This document shows positions 51,813 to 60,946 of a stretch of 64,000 nucleotides of DNA, piece after piece. The translations under genes and the position numbers were made by a program. Source of the stretch: Fusibacter_A sp965140735 (GTDB taxonomy: Bacteria > Bacillota > Clostridia > Peptostreptococcales > Acidaminobacteraceae); assembly GCA_965140735.1 (NCBI GenBank), contig OZ223306.1, positions 372,001 to 436,000 of the forward strand, in the 5' to 3' direction. The notes under the pieces are model-generated. The model worked only from the letters and a program-made list of their open reading frames with translations. It was not told where the DNA came from and did no database searches. The number at the start of each line of letters is the position of its first letter. Positions within the stretch are counted from its first letter, which is position 1.

Positions 51813-53846
51813 ATGAATAAGCGTATTTTTTTACTAGTTGTTATTTTTATTATCAATAGCATTATTCCATTTGGAATGGCCTTGGGTACGGATGAACCTA
51901 ATATTGTCATTATCTATCCAGATGAGATTCAAGTGATCAAAGGTGGCGAGAAAACAGTCCTTGGCATTGAACTAAGAAATGAATCATCAAATACTATAAT
52001 GGATATGACGGTTAACATTGAAGGAGAGCATCCCTTTAGAAGTGATGTAAATACTCTCTTGCAACAAGTTTATTCTCTTAATCCCTATAAAAATACCAAA
52101 GTAGAATTTAATGTTGAAGTTAGTCCAACGGCTGAGTCTAAACTTTATGAGTTTGATGTTAAATTTGATTTTAAAAATGTTTATGGCACTCAGTATACAA
52201 AAATTAGAAAAATGTTTATTAAAGTGGAAAATGATAACAAAGAGCCCATTTTAGGTGTATACTCAGCGGAGACGTCTTTTGAGAATGTAACTCCAGGTAT
52301 AGAAGACGCCATAAAATTGAAGTTTATAAACACTGGAACCATTTCTGCTAAAGATGTTAAAGTAAAAATTTCGGGATTTGGTCTTGAAAATTTGATGTTA
52401 AACAAAGATGTCGACACTAAAATAATCGAAGAAATTAAGTCAAATGAGACTCAATTTATGTATTTCAATGTTATTTGTGCGCCAAAAGCCAAAACGGGTG
52501 TGTACCCTTATAAGTTGAACATGGAGTATATAGACGAATATGGCGGGACTTACAAAAAGGAATTTGAAATTTATGTAAGTGTTGAAGGTAATGACACATC
52601 CGGTGCAGAATTAACGATAAAAAATATAAAAGTGCCAGATGTAATCGTCCCAAAAGAGCCTTTCGAAGTGACACTTGAGCTCGTAAATGAAGGGAATGTA
52701 TTGCTTGAAAAAGCTGAAGCTGGAATCGAATACCCAACGGAGTTTACATCACAAGGGACTTCTAAAAAAGTCGTTAAAAATTTAAAACCAGGTGCAAAGA
52801 GTATTGTCACATTTAACATGATGGCTAAAAGTGATACAAAATCGGATAGTTACAGTGGCTATATTAATGTTAAATATCTTGCTGATGGAGATAGTGAAGA
52901 TAATTCACAAACGATACAAGAATACGTCGGACTTGTGGTAGATGGTTCCTCTGGTTCCACAAAACCAAAATTGATTATTGAGAACTATGAGTATGGTGGA
53001 GAGAATGTACTTGCTGGAGAACCTTATGAGTTAAAAATGTACATTAAGAATACAAGTACCTCAAGTGATACTAAAAACATTAAAGTTACTTTAAGCAGTG
53101 AAGAAAATGTTTTTACGCCAGTTGATTCATCTAGTTCGTTTTTTATTCCTAAAATTGCGGCAGGAGAAGTTTATGAACATAAAATTCAACTTAAAACAAA
53201 AGTGGATGCAGCTGTAAAGATATATCCTCTGACCATTAAAATGGCCTATGAAGATGGTAAAGGCAATGCATATGATGCACAAGAAAAACCATTTGAAGAA
53301 TCTGAGGCACTTAGTATTGCAGTGGCGCAGCCAGTTAGATTAGAAACAGCTGAGCTCATTGTTCCTTTTGAAAATTATGTTGGTCAACCGTTCTATATTG
53401 AACAAGAGTTTTATAATATGGGAAAAGCGACAATGTACAATACAATGGTTAAACTTGAAGGGCCAGAGAGTAGTGGTAGCAGTTATTTTGTTGGGAATTT
53501 TGAGGCAGGCCGAAGTGAATACTATAGCGCAGAAGCTATTCCAACCGAAGAGGGCACTTTTGAAGGTAAACTTGTGTATACTTTTGAAGATGCACTTGGT
53601 AACGTTTCAACACATGAGGAACCTTTTAGTTACACGGTAGTTGCCGCACCAGTATTTGATGAATATGGTGATATGAGTGGCAATATGGGAGAAGAATTTC
53701 CTGTAGAAGAACCTAAGGCTGGGCTGCCAGTCGCTAAAATTGTGATCGGTGTTATTGCATTAGTAGTTGTTGTTGGCGGTATTCTTTTTAGAAGAAAGCG
53801 AAAAAAGAAAAAATTGCAAATGGAGTTGGAGGCGCTTGATGAGTAA
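51813..53846 (+). CDS. Extracellular Ig-like repeat protein of ABC export system (COG1361/CARDB-like)
   Basis: 677 residues. A signal peptide (about 1-23, MNKRIFLLVVIFIINS) leads to a long extracellular part made of about five beta-sandwich repeats of 110-130 residues, each with the pattern 'F.V.L.N.G......V.V.....' (for example AIKLKFINTGTISAKDVKV, FEVTLELVNEGNVLLEKAE, YELKMYIKNTSTSSDTKNI). A C-terminal helix (about 647-664) and a KRKKKK stop-transfer anchor it to the membrane. Such COG1361-type proteins often travel with MacB-like genes and replace the HlyD adaptor. The end overlaps the permease start by 8 bases. Ligand unknown. Confidence 0.8.
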   Translation: MNKRIFLLVVIFIINSIIPFGMALGTDEPNIVIIYPDEIQVIKGGEKTVLGIELRNESSNTIMDMTVNIEGEHPFRSDVNTLLQQVYSLNPYKNTKVEFNVEVSPTAESKLYEFDVKFDFKNVYGTQYTKIRKMFIKVENDNKEPILGVYSAETSFENVTPGIEDAIKLKFINTGTISAKDVKVKISGFGLENLMLNKDVDTKIIEEIKSNETQFMYFNVICAPKAKTGVYPYKLNMEYIDEYGGTYKKEFEIYVSVEGNDTSGAELTIKNIKVPDVIVPKEPFEVTLELVNEGNVLLEKAEAGIEYPTEFTSQGTSKKVVKNLKPGAKSIVTFNMMAKSDTKSDSYSGYINVKYLADGDSEDNSQTIQEYVGLVVDGSSGSTKPKLIIENYEYGGENVLAGEPYELKMYIKNTSTSSDTKNIKVTLSSEENVFTPVDSSSSFFIPKIAAGEVYEHKIQLKTKVDAAVKIYPLTIKMAYEDGKGNAYDAQEKPFEESEALSIAVAQPVRLETAELIVPFENYVGQPFYIEQEFYNMGKATMYNTMVKLEGPESSGSSYFVGNFEAGRSEYYSAEAIPTEEGTFEGKLVYTFEDALGNVSTHEEPFSYTVVAAPVFDEYGDMSGNMGEEFPVEEPKAGLPVAKIVIGVIALVVVVGGILFRRKRKKKKLQMELEALDE

Positions 53847-55191
53847 TTTAGACTTAGCAATTATGGGCATAAAAAACCTGCTAAGGCGAAAAGCGAGAAC
53901 GGTTTTAACCGTTCTAGGCGTTATCATTGGCACCGCGGCGATTGTGGTTATGGTGTCATTGGGACTCGGTATGACAAAGGCATTTGAACAACAGCTTAAG
54001 GAATATGGCAGTCTCACCACGATTACGGTTCGAGCAAATAGGGACTACGGGAGCATGATGGTCTCTTCATCTGATTCTTCGTCAAGTATTGCAAGTGATA
54101 AAGATAAGGTGGTACTAGACGATGCCACGATAGAGTCTATAGAATCAATGGAACACGTGGATTTCGCCATTGGATTCAAGCGATTTGACTCCAAGATTTT
54201 TGCAGGACGATATGAGAGTTGGGCAAGTATTAAAGCCGTTGATTTTAATAAATTGGCGTTGATGGATATTGAGCTCAGTGAAGGTGTTTTACCAACGTTA
54301 GAAGGCCGTAATGAAGTGCTTTTTGGATTTCAAGCCTCTAAGGAATTTCGTGATCCAAAATCACGAAATTACAATGGGCCACCTCCTCAAATTGATATTT
54401 TCAACACGAAGTTAGAAATGATTCCGACTTCCAATTATGGTGAAAGGAAGCCGAGAGGTTACGTGATCACGCCAACTGGGATTACTTCAGAAAAAAACTG
54501 GGATTATGCTTGGGATGTCTTTATGGATTATAATACTTTTGAAAAGCTTAAGACAGAGTTCGATCGTAAGAATAAAAATAATGACGATGATTCTAATAAG
54601 GGGAACAGTAGAAGAAAAAGCAAACAAAAAGAAAACAAGTATGACGAAATGCAAGTTAATGTAGATGAAATCAATAATGTTCAAGTGATTCAAGACACTA
54701 TTAAAGCCATGGGCTTTGAAGCTTATAGCTTGACTGATGCACTTGAACAACAGAAAAAATCTTCTGGATTAATGCAAGCCGTTTTAGGAGGCATTGGAGC
54801 TGTCTCGCTTTTCATAGCTGCTATTGGTATTACGAATACTATGGTAATGTCTATCTATGAGCGGACTAAAGAAATTGGTGTTATGAAGGTTATTGGTGCT
54901 GAACTCAGAGATATTAAACGTTTATTTCTATTTGAAGCTGCAATGATTGGATTTCTAGGAGGCATATTTGGCGTTATAATAAGCTTTGGAGCTTCTTTCT
55001 TAATCAATACAGTACTCTCAGGCATGAATGGAGAGTCTGGGTATTATGGCCCCCAAATGTTATCAGATATTCCGATGTGGCTAGCATTATCAGCGCTTGG
55101 ATTTTCTACGATAATCGGACTTCTTGCAGGCTATTATCCAGCAGTTAGAGCGACAAAACTCAGTGCACTTGAAGCCATTAGGACAGAGTAA
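53839..55191 (+). CDS. MacB/FtsX-type ABC permease
   Basis: 451 residues with the standard MacB layout: one N-terminal helix after GIKNLLRRKARTVLTVLGVIIG, a large extracellular domain (about 45-315) and three C-terminal helices, with ERTKEIGVMKVIGA and ATKLSALEAIRTE at the end. The extracellular domain contains a charged low-complexity stretch (about 252-280, RKNKNNDDDSNKGN). I start at ATG 53839, which has GGAGGCG just before it; the frame is open back to 53767 but that part encodes the tail of the upstream gene. Together with the ATPase and the Ig-like protein it forms a full system. Confidence 0.92.
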   Translation: MSNLDLAIMGIKNLLRRKARTVLTVLGVIIGTAAIVVMVSLGLGMTKAFEQQLKEYGSLTTITVRANRDYGSMMVSSSDSSSSIASDKDKVVLDDATIESIESMEHVDFAIGFKRFDSKIFAGRYESWASIKAVDFNKLALMDIELSEGVLPTLEGRNEVLFGFQASKEFRDPKSRNYNGPPPQIDIFNTKLEMIPTSNYGERKPRGYVITPTGITSEKNWDYAWDVFMDYNTFEKLKTEFDRKNKNNDDDSNKGNSRRKSKQKENKYDEMQVNVDEINNVQVIQDTIKAMGFEAYSLTDALEQQKKSSGLMQAVLGGIGAVSLFIAAIGITNTMVMSIYERTKEIGVMKVIGAELRDIKRLFLFEAAMIGFLGGIFGVIISFGASFLINTVLSGMNGESGYYGPQMLSDIPMWLALSALGFSTIIGLLAGYYPAVRATKLSALEAIRTE

Positions 55192-55203
55192 AATTTTAAA
55201 AAA

Positions 55204-55238
55204 AGGATGTTTAGGTTGCGACTTAAACATCTTTTTTT
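55204..55238 (+). terminator. Terminator after the second ABC system
   Basis: GATGTTTA (55206-55213) pairs with TAAACATC (55224-55231), followed by seven T. Confidence 0.8.
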
Positions 55239-55499
55239 AGTGAGTATAGGTAGTGGTAATCCTCTTGAATTTAATCAATAAAGGTTTATTATTTAAAGTG
55301 AAACGTTTATAATTAATAAAGATAGCATAAAAGAGAGTGCACTTGCTTTGTATAAGCGTGTTGCAAAGCATGGAGGACAACTTAGCATTGCAAATGAAGC
55401 TGAGGCAAAATTGACGAGTTGAAGAACTCTATTTCAGTATAAACATGTATTTGTGGAAAGGAGCAGTGAGAGACATTAGGTCAATCACGAGATTAATTT
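55239..55499. other. Intergenic region before the aminotransferase gene
   Basis: A plus-strand open stretch at about 55310-55421 reads SETFIINKDSIKES...KLTS with protein-like composition but no start, perhaps a remnant. GAAAGGAG at 55456-55463 lies far (37 bases) before the aminotransferase ATG; a short GTG frame after it stops across that ATG. I see no clear promoter. Confidence 0.25.
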
Positions 55500-56327
55500 A
55501 TGAATAATCAGTGTCACATTACCATTGTGAAAAATGGTGAACAAATGGATTTAAACGAAGAGATAAGATACCTTCAATCTCCAGTGTATGAAGTTATTCG
55601 ACTTATAGAAGGGACCCCTTTGTTTTTTCAAGAACATATGAAGCGATTTAAAAGGTCTCTTGAACTTGTGAATTATGAATGCTTATATGATAGTGAAATG
55701 ATCTTTGATCAAATTAGAGTTTTAGTTGAAACGACGGGTTTAATAAATAATAACATCAGACTTGAATATGGTTTGACAGATTCGGGCATGGTCATGATCC
55801 TTTTTATGGTTAAATCAGAATACCCTAATAAGAGTTTATATGAACAAGGGATCAAGTCTAAAACAGCTCACGTTGTCAGACAGAATCCGCATGCAAAATT
55901 GGTTAACAAGTCTTATCTCGATCAAATTAGAGATTTGAAAGAGGCTTCTGGTGTTTATGAAATCATTCTTAAAAATGAATTTGGGAAAATTGCTGAAGGC
56001 AGTAAATCCAACCTATTTTTTATAAAAGATCAAACCATTTACTCAGCTAAAGAAGCGGATATTTTAATGGGGATTACAAGACTTGAACTTATGACCATAT
56101 TCGAGAAGCTGGATCTAACTTATACTGAATTAGATATTTATGAAGAAACTTTAGAGTTCTATGAAGCTTGTTTTCTTTCAGGAACCTCTATTGGTGTTTT
56201 GCCGATTGCATCCATGAACGAAATGAAATACAATTCCACATCAAATCGTGTTATTATAAAATTAATAAAGGCTTATAGCGATGTCGTAAAAGACAATTTG
56301 GAAAATACAAGGAGGTTGTATTTATGA
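55500..56327 (+). CDS. Class IV PLP aminotransferase (branched-chain / D-amino acid / ADC-lyase superfamily)
   Basis: 275 residues with the fold-type IV pattern: the PLP lysine is most likely Lys133 in PHAKLVNKSYL, and the conserved glutamate-asparagine stretch is GKIAEGSKSNLFF. It ends with a weak SGTSIGVLPIASM, where branched-chain transaminases have GTA. It is closer to 4-amino-4-deoxychorismate lyase or D-amino-acid transaminase than to classical IlvE, but substrate is uncertain. ATG 55500 has a poor ribosome-binding site; no better in-frame start exists. The stop overlaps the pepT start (ATGA). Confidence 0.8.
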   Translation: MNNQCHITIVKNGEQMDLNEEIRYLQSPVYEVIRLIEGTPLFFQEHMKRFKRSLELVNYECLYDSEMIFDQIRVLVETTGLINNNIRLEYGLTDSGMVMILFMVKSEYPNKSLYEQGIKSKTAHVVRQNPHAKLVNKSYLDQIRDLKEASGVYEIILKNEFGKIAEGSKSNLFFIKDQTIYSAKEADILMGITRLELMTIFEKLDLTYTELDIYEETLEFYEACFLSGTSIGVLPIASMNEMKYNSTSNRVIIKLIKAYSDVVKDNLENTRRLYL

Positions 56328-57565
56328 CAAAAGTACATGAACGATTTTTAAAATATGTGGCATTTGATACTGAATCGGATCCTGATTCAGAGACTTGTCC
56401 CTCTACAGCAAAACAAAAAAAACTAGGTGAATTTCTCGTTTCAGAAATGAAGGCAATGGGTATTTCTGATGTGGAAATGGATGAAAATGGATATGTTTAT
56501 GGTCAAATACCTTCCAATTCTACTAATGCCAAAGCACCGAGCTTAGCACTTATAGCACATATGGATACATCACCAGATTTATCGGGTGCCCATATAAAGC
56601 CTCAAATTGTGAAGCAATATGATGGCGGGACAATTATCCTAAATGAAGCGCTTGGTATTAAAATGTCTCCTAAAGAATTTGATCATCTTGCGCACTATGT
56701 AGGCCAAGACTTGATTGTGACAGATGGGACTACACTTCTTGGAGCGGATGATAAAGCAGGTATTGCTGAGATTTTAACTCTATGTGAGCGGTTGCTTGAA
56801 AATGATGCGATACTCCATGGGCCTATAAAAATCGCGTTCACACCAGATGAGGAAGTGGGTCGGGGTGCTGATTTGTTTAATCTTGAAAAAGTAAATGCCG
56901 ATTTTGGTTATACTGTAGATGGTGGAGAACTTGGTGAACTTGAATTTGAGAATTTCAATGCAGCTACGGCTAAAATAACGATTAAAGGCACAAATATTCA
57001 TCCAGGGTCTGCAAAGGGCAAAATGGTGAATTCAATTTTGATTGGCATGGAATTCAATCAAATGTTACCTGCTTTTGATGTCCCTTCATTTACAGAAAAT
57101 TATGAAGGGTTTAATCACCTAAATGATTTTAAGGGTTCAGTTGAAGAGACGCATATGCTGTATATTATAAGAGATCATGATCTAGAAAAATTTAATGAGA
57201 AAAAAGCATTGTTTAGGGAGATTACAGCATTTTTAAATTACAAATACGGTTCAAATGTAGTTGAAACGCAATTGATTGATTCTTATTTTAATATGAGAGA
57301 AAAAATCTTGCCGCACATCCATTTAATCAAGACAGTAAAAACAGCGATGGAGACTTGTGAAGTAGAACCGTTGATTGTTCCCATTAGAGGGGGAACTGAT
57401 GGTGCTAGACTTTCATATATGGGGCTTCCTTGTCCGAATATATGCACAGGTGGTCATAACTTTCACGGTAGATTTGAATACATTCCAGTACAATCCATGG
57501 AGAAAACAGTTGATATATTAACCGAGATCGTTAAAATATATGAGAAATATCAACTGGAGGTATAG
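56324..57565 (+). CDS. pepT: Peptidase T (tripeptide aminopeptidase)
   Basis: Zinc exopeptidase (M20B) that removes the N-terminal residue of tripeptides in the cytoplasm. Metal ligands occur in LIAHMDTSPD, LLGADDKAG, TPDEEVGRG, YTVDGGELG and the late GGHNFHGRFE; PIRGGTDGARLS is a family hallmark. 413 residues, normal. AGGAGG lies just before the ATG. Start and stop overlap or abut both neighbours, so it is co-transcribed with the aminotransferase and tcdA. Confidence 0.95.
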   Translation: MTKVHERFLKYVAFDTESDPDSETCPSTAKQKKLGEFLVSEMKAMGISDVEMDENGYVYGQIPSNSTNAKAPSLALIAHMDTSPDLSGAHIKPQIVKQYDGGTIILNEALGIKMSPKEFDHLAHYVGQDLIVTDGTTLLGADDKAGIAEILTLCERLLENDAILHGPIKIAFTPDEEVGRGADLFNLEKVNADFGYTVDGGELGELEFENFNAATAKITIKGTNIHPGSAKGKMVNSILIGMEFNQMLPAFDVPSFTENYEGFNHLNDFKGSVEETHMLYIIRDHDLEKFNEKKALFREITAFLNYKYGSNVVETQLIDSYFNMREKILPHIHLIKTVKTAMETCEVEPLIVPIRGGTDGARLSYMGLPCPNICTGGHNFHGRFEYIPVQSMEKTVDILTEIVKIYEKYQLEV

Positions 57566-58309
57566 ATGAAACATCGTTTTCAACGTTTTGAATTTTTAAT
57601 AGGTGAAAAAAAACTCAAATTATTAAGCCAAAAACACGTGGTTGTATTTGGTGTTGGTGGTGTAGGTTCTTTTACAATTGAAGCGTTGGCTCGATCTGGT
57701 GTGGGAAAGTTGACCATTGTCGATTATGATACTGTGGATCTAACAAATATCAACAGACAAATACATGCAAATGATAAAACAATTGATATGATTAAAGTTG
57801 AAGCAATGGCAGAACGACTTATGGCAATTAATCCAGAGCTCAAACTGGATGCTGTAAATCAAATGATCACCCCAGAAAATGCAGATGCCTTTTTTGATTC
57901 TCGTAAGATTGATTATATTGTGGATGCCATAGATATGGTGACTTCAAAAATCGAACTTGTTCTTCAGGCACAAAAAAGAGAAATTCCTATGATTGCTTCA
58001 ATGGGGACAGGGAATAAACTTGATCCTACTCAATTAAAAGTAACGGATATCTACAAGACCGAAGTTTGCCCACTAGCAAGGGTCATGAGAAGAGAACTTA
58101 AAGCAAGAGGAGTTAAAAAGCTTCAAGTGGTATTTTCGAATGAATTGCCTATTGTACCGGATCATTCTAAAATGGATGATGTTCCTGTGAAAGGTCGAAA
58201 ACTACCACCGGGTAGCAGTTCATTTGTACCTTCAAGCGCAGGTCTTATTTTAGCTTCAGTTGTAATTAATGACTTCTTAAATGAGGTTGAATTAGTTGAC
58301 ATAATGTGA
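57566..58309 (+). CDS. tcdA: tRNA threonylcarbamoyladenosine dehydratase
   Basis: E1-like ATP enzyme that cyclises t6A37 of tRNA to ct6A. GVGGVGSF (29-36) binds ATP; VDYDTVDLTNINRQ and DAIDMVTSKIEL are ThiF/MoeB-family motifs; VVFSNE and the GSSSFVPSSAGL near the end mark the TcdA (CsdL) group. 247 residues. GGAGG lies just before the ATG, next to the pepT stop. Confidence 0.9.
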   Translation: MKHRFQRFEFLIGEKKLKLLSQKHVVVFGVGGVGSFTIEALARSGVGKLTIVDYDTVDLTNINRQIHANDKTIDMIKVEAMAERLMAINPELKLDAVNQMITPENADAFFDSRKIDYIVDAIDMVTSKIELVLQAQKREIPMIASMGTGNKLDPTQLKVTDIYKTEVCPLARVMRRELKARGVKKLQVVFSNELPIVPDHSKMDDVPVKGRKLPPGSSSFVPSSAGLILASVVINDFLNEVELVDIM

Positions 58310-58454
58310 TAAAATTTAGGCAATACTGAGATTAAATCGCGAGCAAATAAAAAAAACAACATTAATAAAACTTGTTTATTTGTATATAAAAGGCGAAACA
58401 GGCTATTCGCAATAAGTCGAATTGTGAATAGTACAAATTCTGCGGAGGAAATTT

Positions 58455-59804
58455 ATGACGAAAAAAATATGGATTCAAGTGATGTTAGTGATGTTATTAT
58501 CTACACTCATGTCTGTCAGCTTTATGGAGAGTTTAAGTCCACTAGATCAGAACACTTATAAAAAGGGTGATGATTCTGAGGATGTTAAACTTATTCAGAT
58601 TGCACTCGCACTGGACGGCTCATATGACGGCAGTGAATTTACGACGACATTTGGCCCCAAAACTGAAAAGGCGGTTATTGCCTTTCAGAAAAAATATGGT
58701 CTTGATGCAGATGGGGTTATAGGAAGTGCTACAATCGATAAGATGCTTTCAAATGGAGTATTACCGTTCTTATCGCAGCCTGTATATAAATTTGAAGATG
58801 AAAATACTGAGATCAAATTTATACAGTTTGCCCTTATTCAAGAAGGGTTGTTAGAGATTGAACATCCAACCACTTATTTTGCAACTTTAACGGAACGTGC
58901 TGTTAAAGCTTTTCAAAATAAGTATAATCTTGAAGCAGATGGCATTGTAGGTGAAGCGACGATTAAAAAGTTTGCAGCTCTTGGATACGTTAAAAATAGA
59001 ATTCAAGAAGATGTTTCAAGTGAAAATGATAGTGATAGTGGCATTGTAACTGAAAATGAAGTTTCAAGTGAGACTATAGATACTCAAAATTTAAGTTATT
59101 TAGGCAATGTTCAAGTGACTTCTTTTAAAAAAGGGGACAATAATAGTGACGTTGCACTCATCCAAAATGCACTTCATATGATGGGCTATTTTGAAGGAAC
59201 TGAATTCACAACATTATATGGAGATCAAACTGTTGAAGCTGTTAAAAAACTACAAGCTGCAAATGGTCTTGAAGCAGATGGTGTTATAGGAAGCTCTACT
59301 TTTGCAATTTTTAGACGCCTTGGGATATTGACAAGTGATGTTGCGGTGGTATCTAGAGGGAATCAACGGTATGGCGAGTATTTAGATTGGTTCAAAGATG
59401 TGTTGCCAATGGCGAAAGCGAAATACGGTGAAGACTATCGCGGTAAAATTAAGATTGTCATCGAAGATTATCAAACTGGCGTTAAGATCAATGCACTTTT
59501 TTCATATGGTCATAATCACATGGATATAGAGCCTTTGACTAAAGAGGATACTGAAAAAATTAAAAAATTGTGGAATTACAAATACAGTTGGACAATGAGA
59601 CCGGTTCTTGTTTATTATTTAGATCACGTAGTGGCAGGATCACTTGCTGGTATGCCGCATGCAGCATCTACTTTAGATAGAATTGGTGATAATGGTATGG
59701 CTGGCGTATGTGATTTACATTTTAAGAACAGTAGAACACATGCTACGAATAAAATTGATGAAAGACATCAAAAACAAGTTAGAATTGCAGCTGGTGTAAA
59801 ATAA
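58455..59804 (+). CDS. Secreted protein with three peptidoglycan-binding domains and unknown C-terminal domain
   Basis: 449 residues. A signal peptide or membrane anchor (about 5-27) is followed by peptidoglycan-binding-1 domains at about 38-95, 110-170 and 225-283, each ending in the motif LDADGVIG / LEADGIVG. About 295-449 is a further domain with several histidines (SYGHNHMDIEP, GMPHAA, DLHFKNSRTHATNK, ERHQKQ), which could form a metal site. It resembles the tail of other clostridial peptidoglycan-binding proteins but I know no function; a cell-wall hydrolase is a guess. GGAGGAAA precedes the ATG. Confidence 0.8.
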   Translation: MTKKIWIQVMLVMLLSTLMSVSFMESLSPLDQNTYKKGDDSEDVKLIQIALALDGSYDGSEFTTTFGPKTEKAVIAFQKKYGLDADGVIGSATIDKMLSNGVLPFLSQPVYKFEDENTEIKFIQFALIQEGLLEIEHPTTYFATLTERAVKAFQNKYNLEADGIVGEATIKKFAALGYVKNRIQEDVSSENDSDSGIVTENEVSSETIDTQNLSYLGNVQVTSFKKGDNNSDVALIQNALHMMGYFEGTEFTTLYGDQTVEAVKKLQAANGLEADGVIGSSTFAIFRRLGILTSDVAVVSRGNQRYGEYLDWFKDVLPMAKAKYGEDYRGKIKIVIEDYQTGVKINALFSYGHNHMDIEPLTKEDTEKIKKLWNYKYSWTMRPVLVYYLDHVVAGSLAGMPHAASTLDRIGDNGMAGVCDLHFKNSRTHATNKIDERHQKQVRIAAGVK

Positions 59805-59813
59805 AAAAATATT

Positions 59814-59864
59814 AAAAGGGTCTATTCTAATTGAGTTTCAAACTCATTTGAAATAGGCCCTTTT
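59814..59864. terminator. Bidirectional terminator between converging genes
   Basis: AAAAGGGTCTATT (59814-59826) pairs with AATAGGCCCTTTT (59852-59864), one G-U pair, with an inner TGAGTTT/AACTCA hairpin. It can serve both the peptidoglycan-binding gene and the LiaF-like gene. Confidence 0.85.
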
Positions 59865-59883
59865 GTGCGTGTTTTACGAGTGC

Positions 59884-60450
59884 CTATTTTTTTAGGCGAT
59901 CTGATTTTTTGGGTTTTGTAAATTCATCGTCAAAGTGTTCTGTATAATCGTCATCAAACTCTTCATCAAATTCATCGTCTTCACGATCTCTAGTAATAAG
60001 ATATAGTCCAAAGAGAACGAGTCCAATATAGAGTACCATATCAAAAGGAATATTTAGAACGCTATCAATTAGAAAAATGACAGAAGTGATCACAAGAATA
60101 ATCCCCATTTTAAAGTTATATTTGCGATTGTGACCGTAATAATACATTTGTAAAAAGCCAAGACCGGGACCCATAATATAAAGTGGCCAAATTTTACCAG
60201 AATAGTGCCATGACGCAAAGTTTCCAATCATAAAGATCAGTGAATAAGTGATTAAAGTAGCACCTGTTAAAAGATTTCTAGAGCCGCCAAAGCCGTTAAA
60301 GTATTTTCGCTCTGCTTGAATCCCCATGTATAGAATAATAAGTGGCCAGAGTTCCCAAATGCTAAAGTGGATGAAATGATAATGATCAAAGATCAGTAAA
60401 GCACCTAAAACAATAAAAATAAGTCCTAAAAATCCGTTGCGTGTTCTCAT
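59884..60450 (-). CDS. LiaF/LiaI-like membrane protein
   Basis: 188 residues with about five or six membrane helices; it opens with GFLGLIFIVLGALLIFDHYH and IWELWPLIILYMG, the hallmark of the LiaI-LiaF transmembrane family (DUF5668-like). The last 40 residues are acidic and charged (DREDDEFDEEFDDDY) and end with KPKKSDRLKK. No LiaF C-terminal extracellular domain is present. I start at ATG 60450 with AGGAGGG ahead; the frame is open to 60504 without a ribosome-binding site. Members are linked to cell-envelope stress, but no two-component genes are adjacent. Confidence 0.75.
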   Translation of the reverse strand: MRTRNGFLGLIFIVLGALLIFDHYHFIHFSIWELWPLIILYMGIQAERKYFNGFGGSRNLLTGATLITYSLIFMIGNFASWHYSGKIWPLYIMGPGLGFLQMYYYGHNRKYNFKMGIILVITSVIFLIDSVLNIPFDMVLYIGLVLFGLYLITRDREDDEFDEEFDDDYTEHFDDEFTKPKKSDRLKK

Positions 60451-60627
60451 GCTGTAATCCCTCCTAAAAAATATATGGTCTGAATAAATTTTATCATAAA
60501 TCAAATATGGATTTATAATGATTTTCTATTTTCATTATGAACCGAAATGGTTAAGAATGCGTTAGAACGTCATTAAAAGCGAATTAGCGTTTTAAAGTGT
60601 GCTGTGCAATAGGTGATTTCATAACGG

Positions 60628-60656
60628 TTGACAGTAGATTCAGTTTTCATTATAAT
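60628..60656 (+). promoter_or_regulatory. Consensus promoter of the T-box operon
   Basis: TTGACA at 60628-60633 and TATAAT at 60651-60656 with 17 bases between: a perfect sigma-A promoter. Transcription would start near 60663. Confidence 0.9.
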
Positions 60657-60662
60657 TAGAGT

Positions 60663-60910
60663 AATCTATATACTTAATATCTGAGAAAAAGAGGAGTAAA
60701 CACGACGTATTTAGTAGAGAAAAGAATCCAAGGGCTGTAAGATTCTTTAAATGGCGGGTGTTGAAGGTAGCTTTAGAGATGAATTTCTGAACAAGAGTAA
60801 GAAATTCCGGTGAAGAATCGTTAATTCTGTTGAGAGTTATGATGTGAGTCATAAAATTAGGGTGGTAACGCGGTCCATTCGTCCCTTTCAAGGGATGAGT
60901 GGCTTTTTTT
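60663..60910 (+). promoter_or_regulatory. T-box riboswitch, probably valine-specific
   Basis: A tRNA-sensing leader. The T-box core AGGGTGGTAACGCGG is at 60859-60873, and the terminator is CCATTCGTCCC (60875-60885) with GGGATGAGTGG (60892-60902) and seven T. Upstream, AGTAGAG and the hairpin AAAGAATC/GATTCTTT (60721-60748), with GGGCTG in its loop, fit stem I. GTA at 60767-60769 is my best guess for the specifier codon (valine), consistent with valS downstream. Uncharged tRNA-Val should allow readthrough into the acetyltransferase gene and valS. Confidence 0.9.
60875..60910 (+). terminator. T-box terminator
   Basis: The hairpin CCATTCGTCCC/GGGATGAGTGG with two G-U pairs and seven T; it competes with the antiterminator formed by the T-box sequence. 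Confidence 0.88.
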
Positions 60911-60946
60911 ATGTCAAAAACAGAATTTTTAAATGGGAGATTAGAG

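Noticed and set aside
52471..52819. Minus-strand open frames opposite the Ig-repeat gene
   Set aside because: They have no start signals and merely mirror the long plus-strand gene.
58310..58454. Riboswitch such as a c-di-GMP aptamer before the peptidoglycan-binding gene
   Set aside because: The region has a weak GCGAA/TTCGC hairpin but none of the conserved aptamer cores (for example CACGCACAGGGCAAACC), and no terminator.
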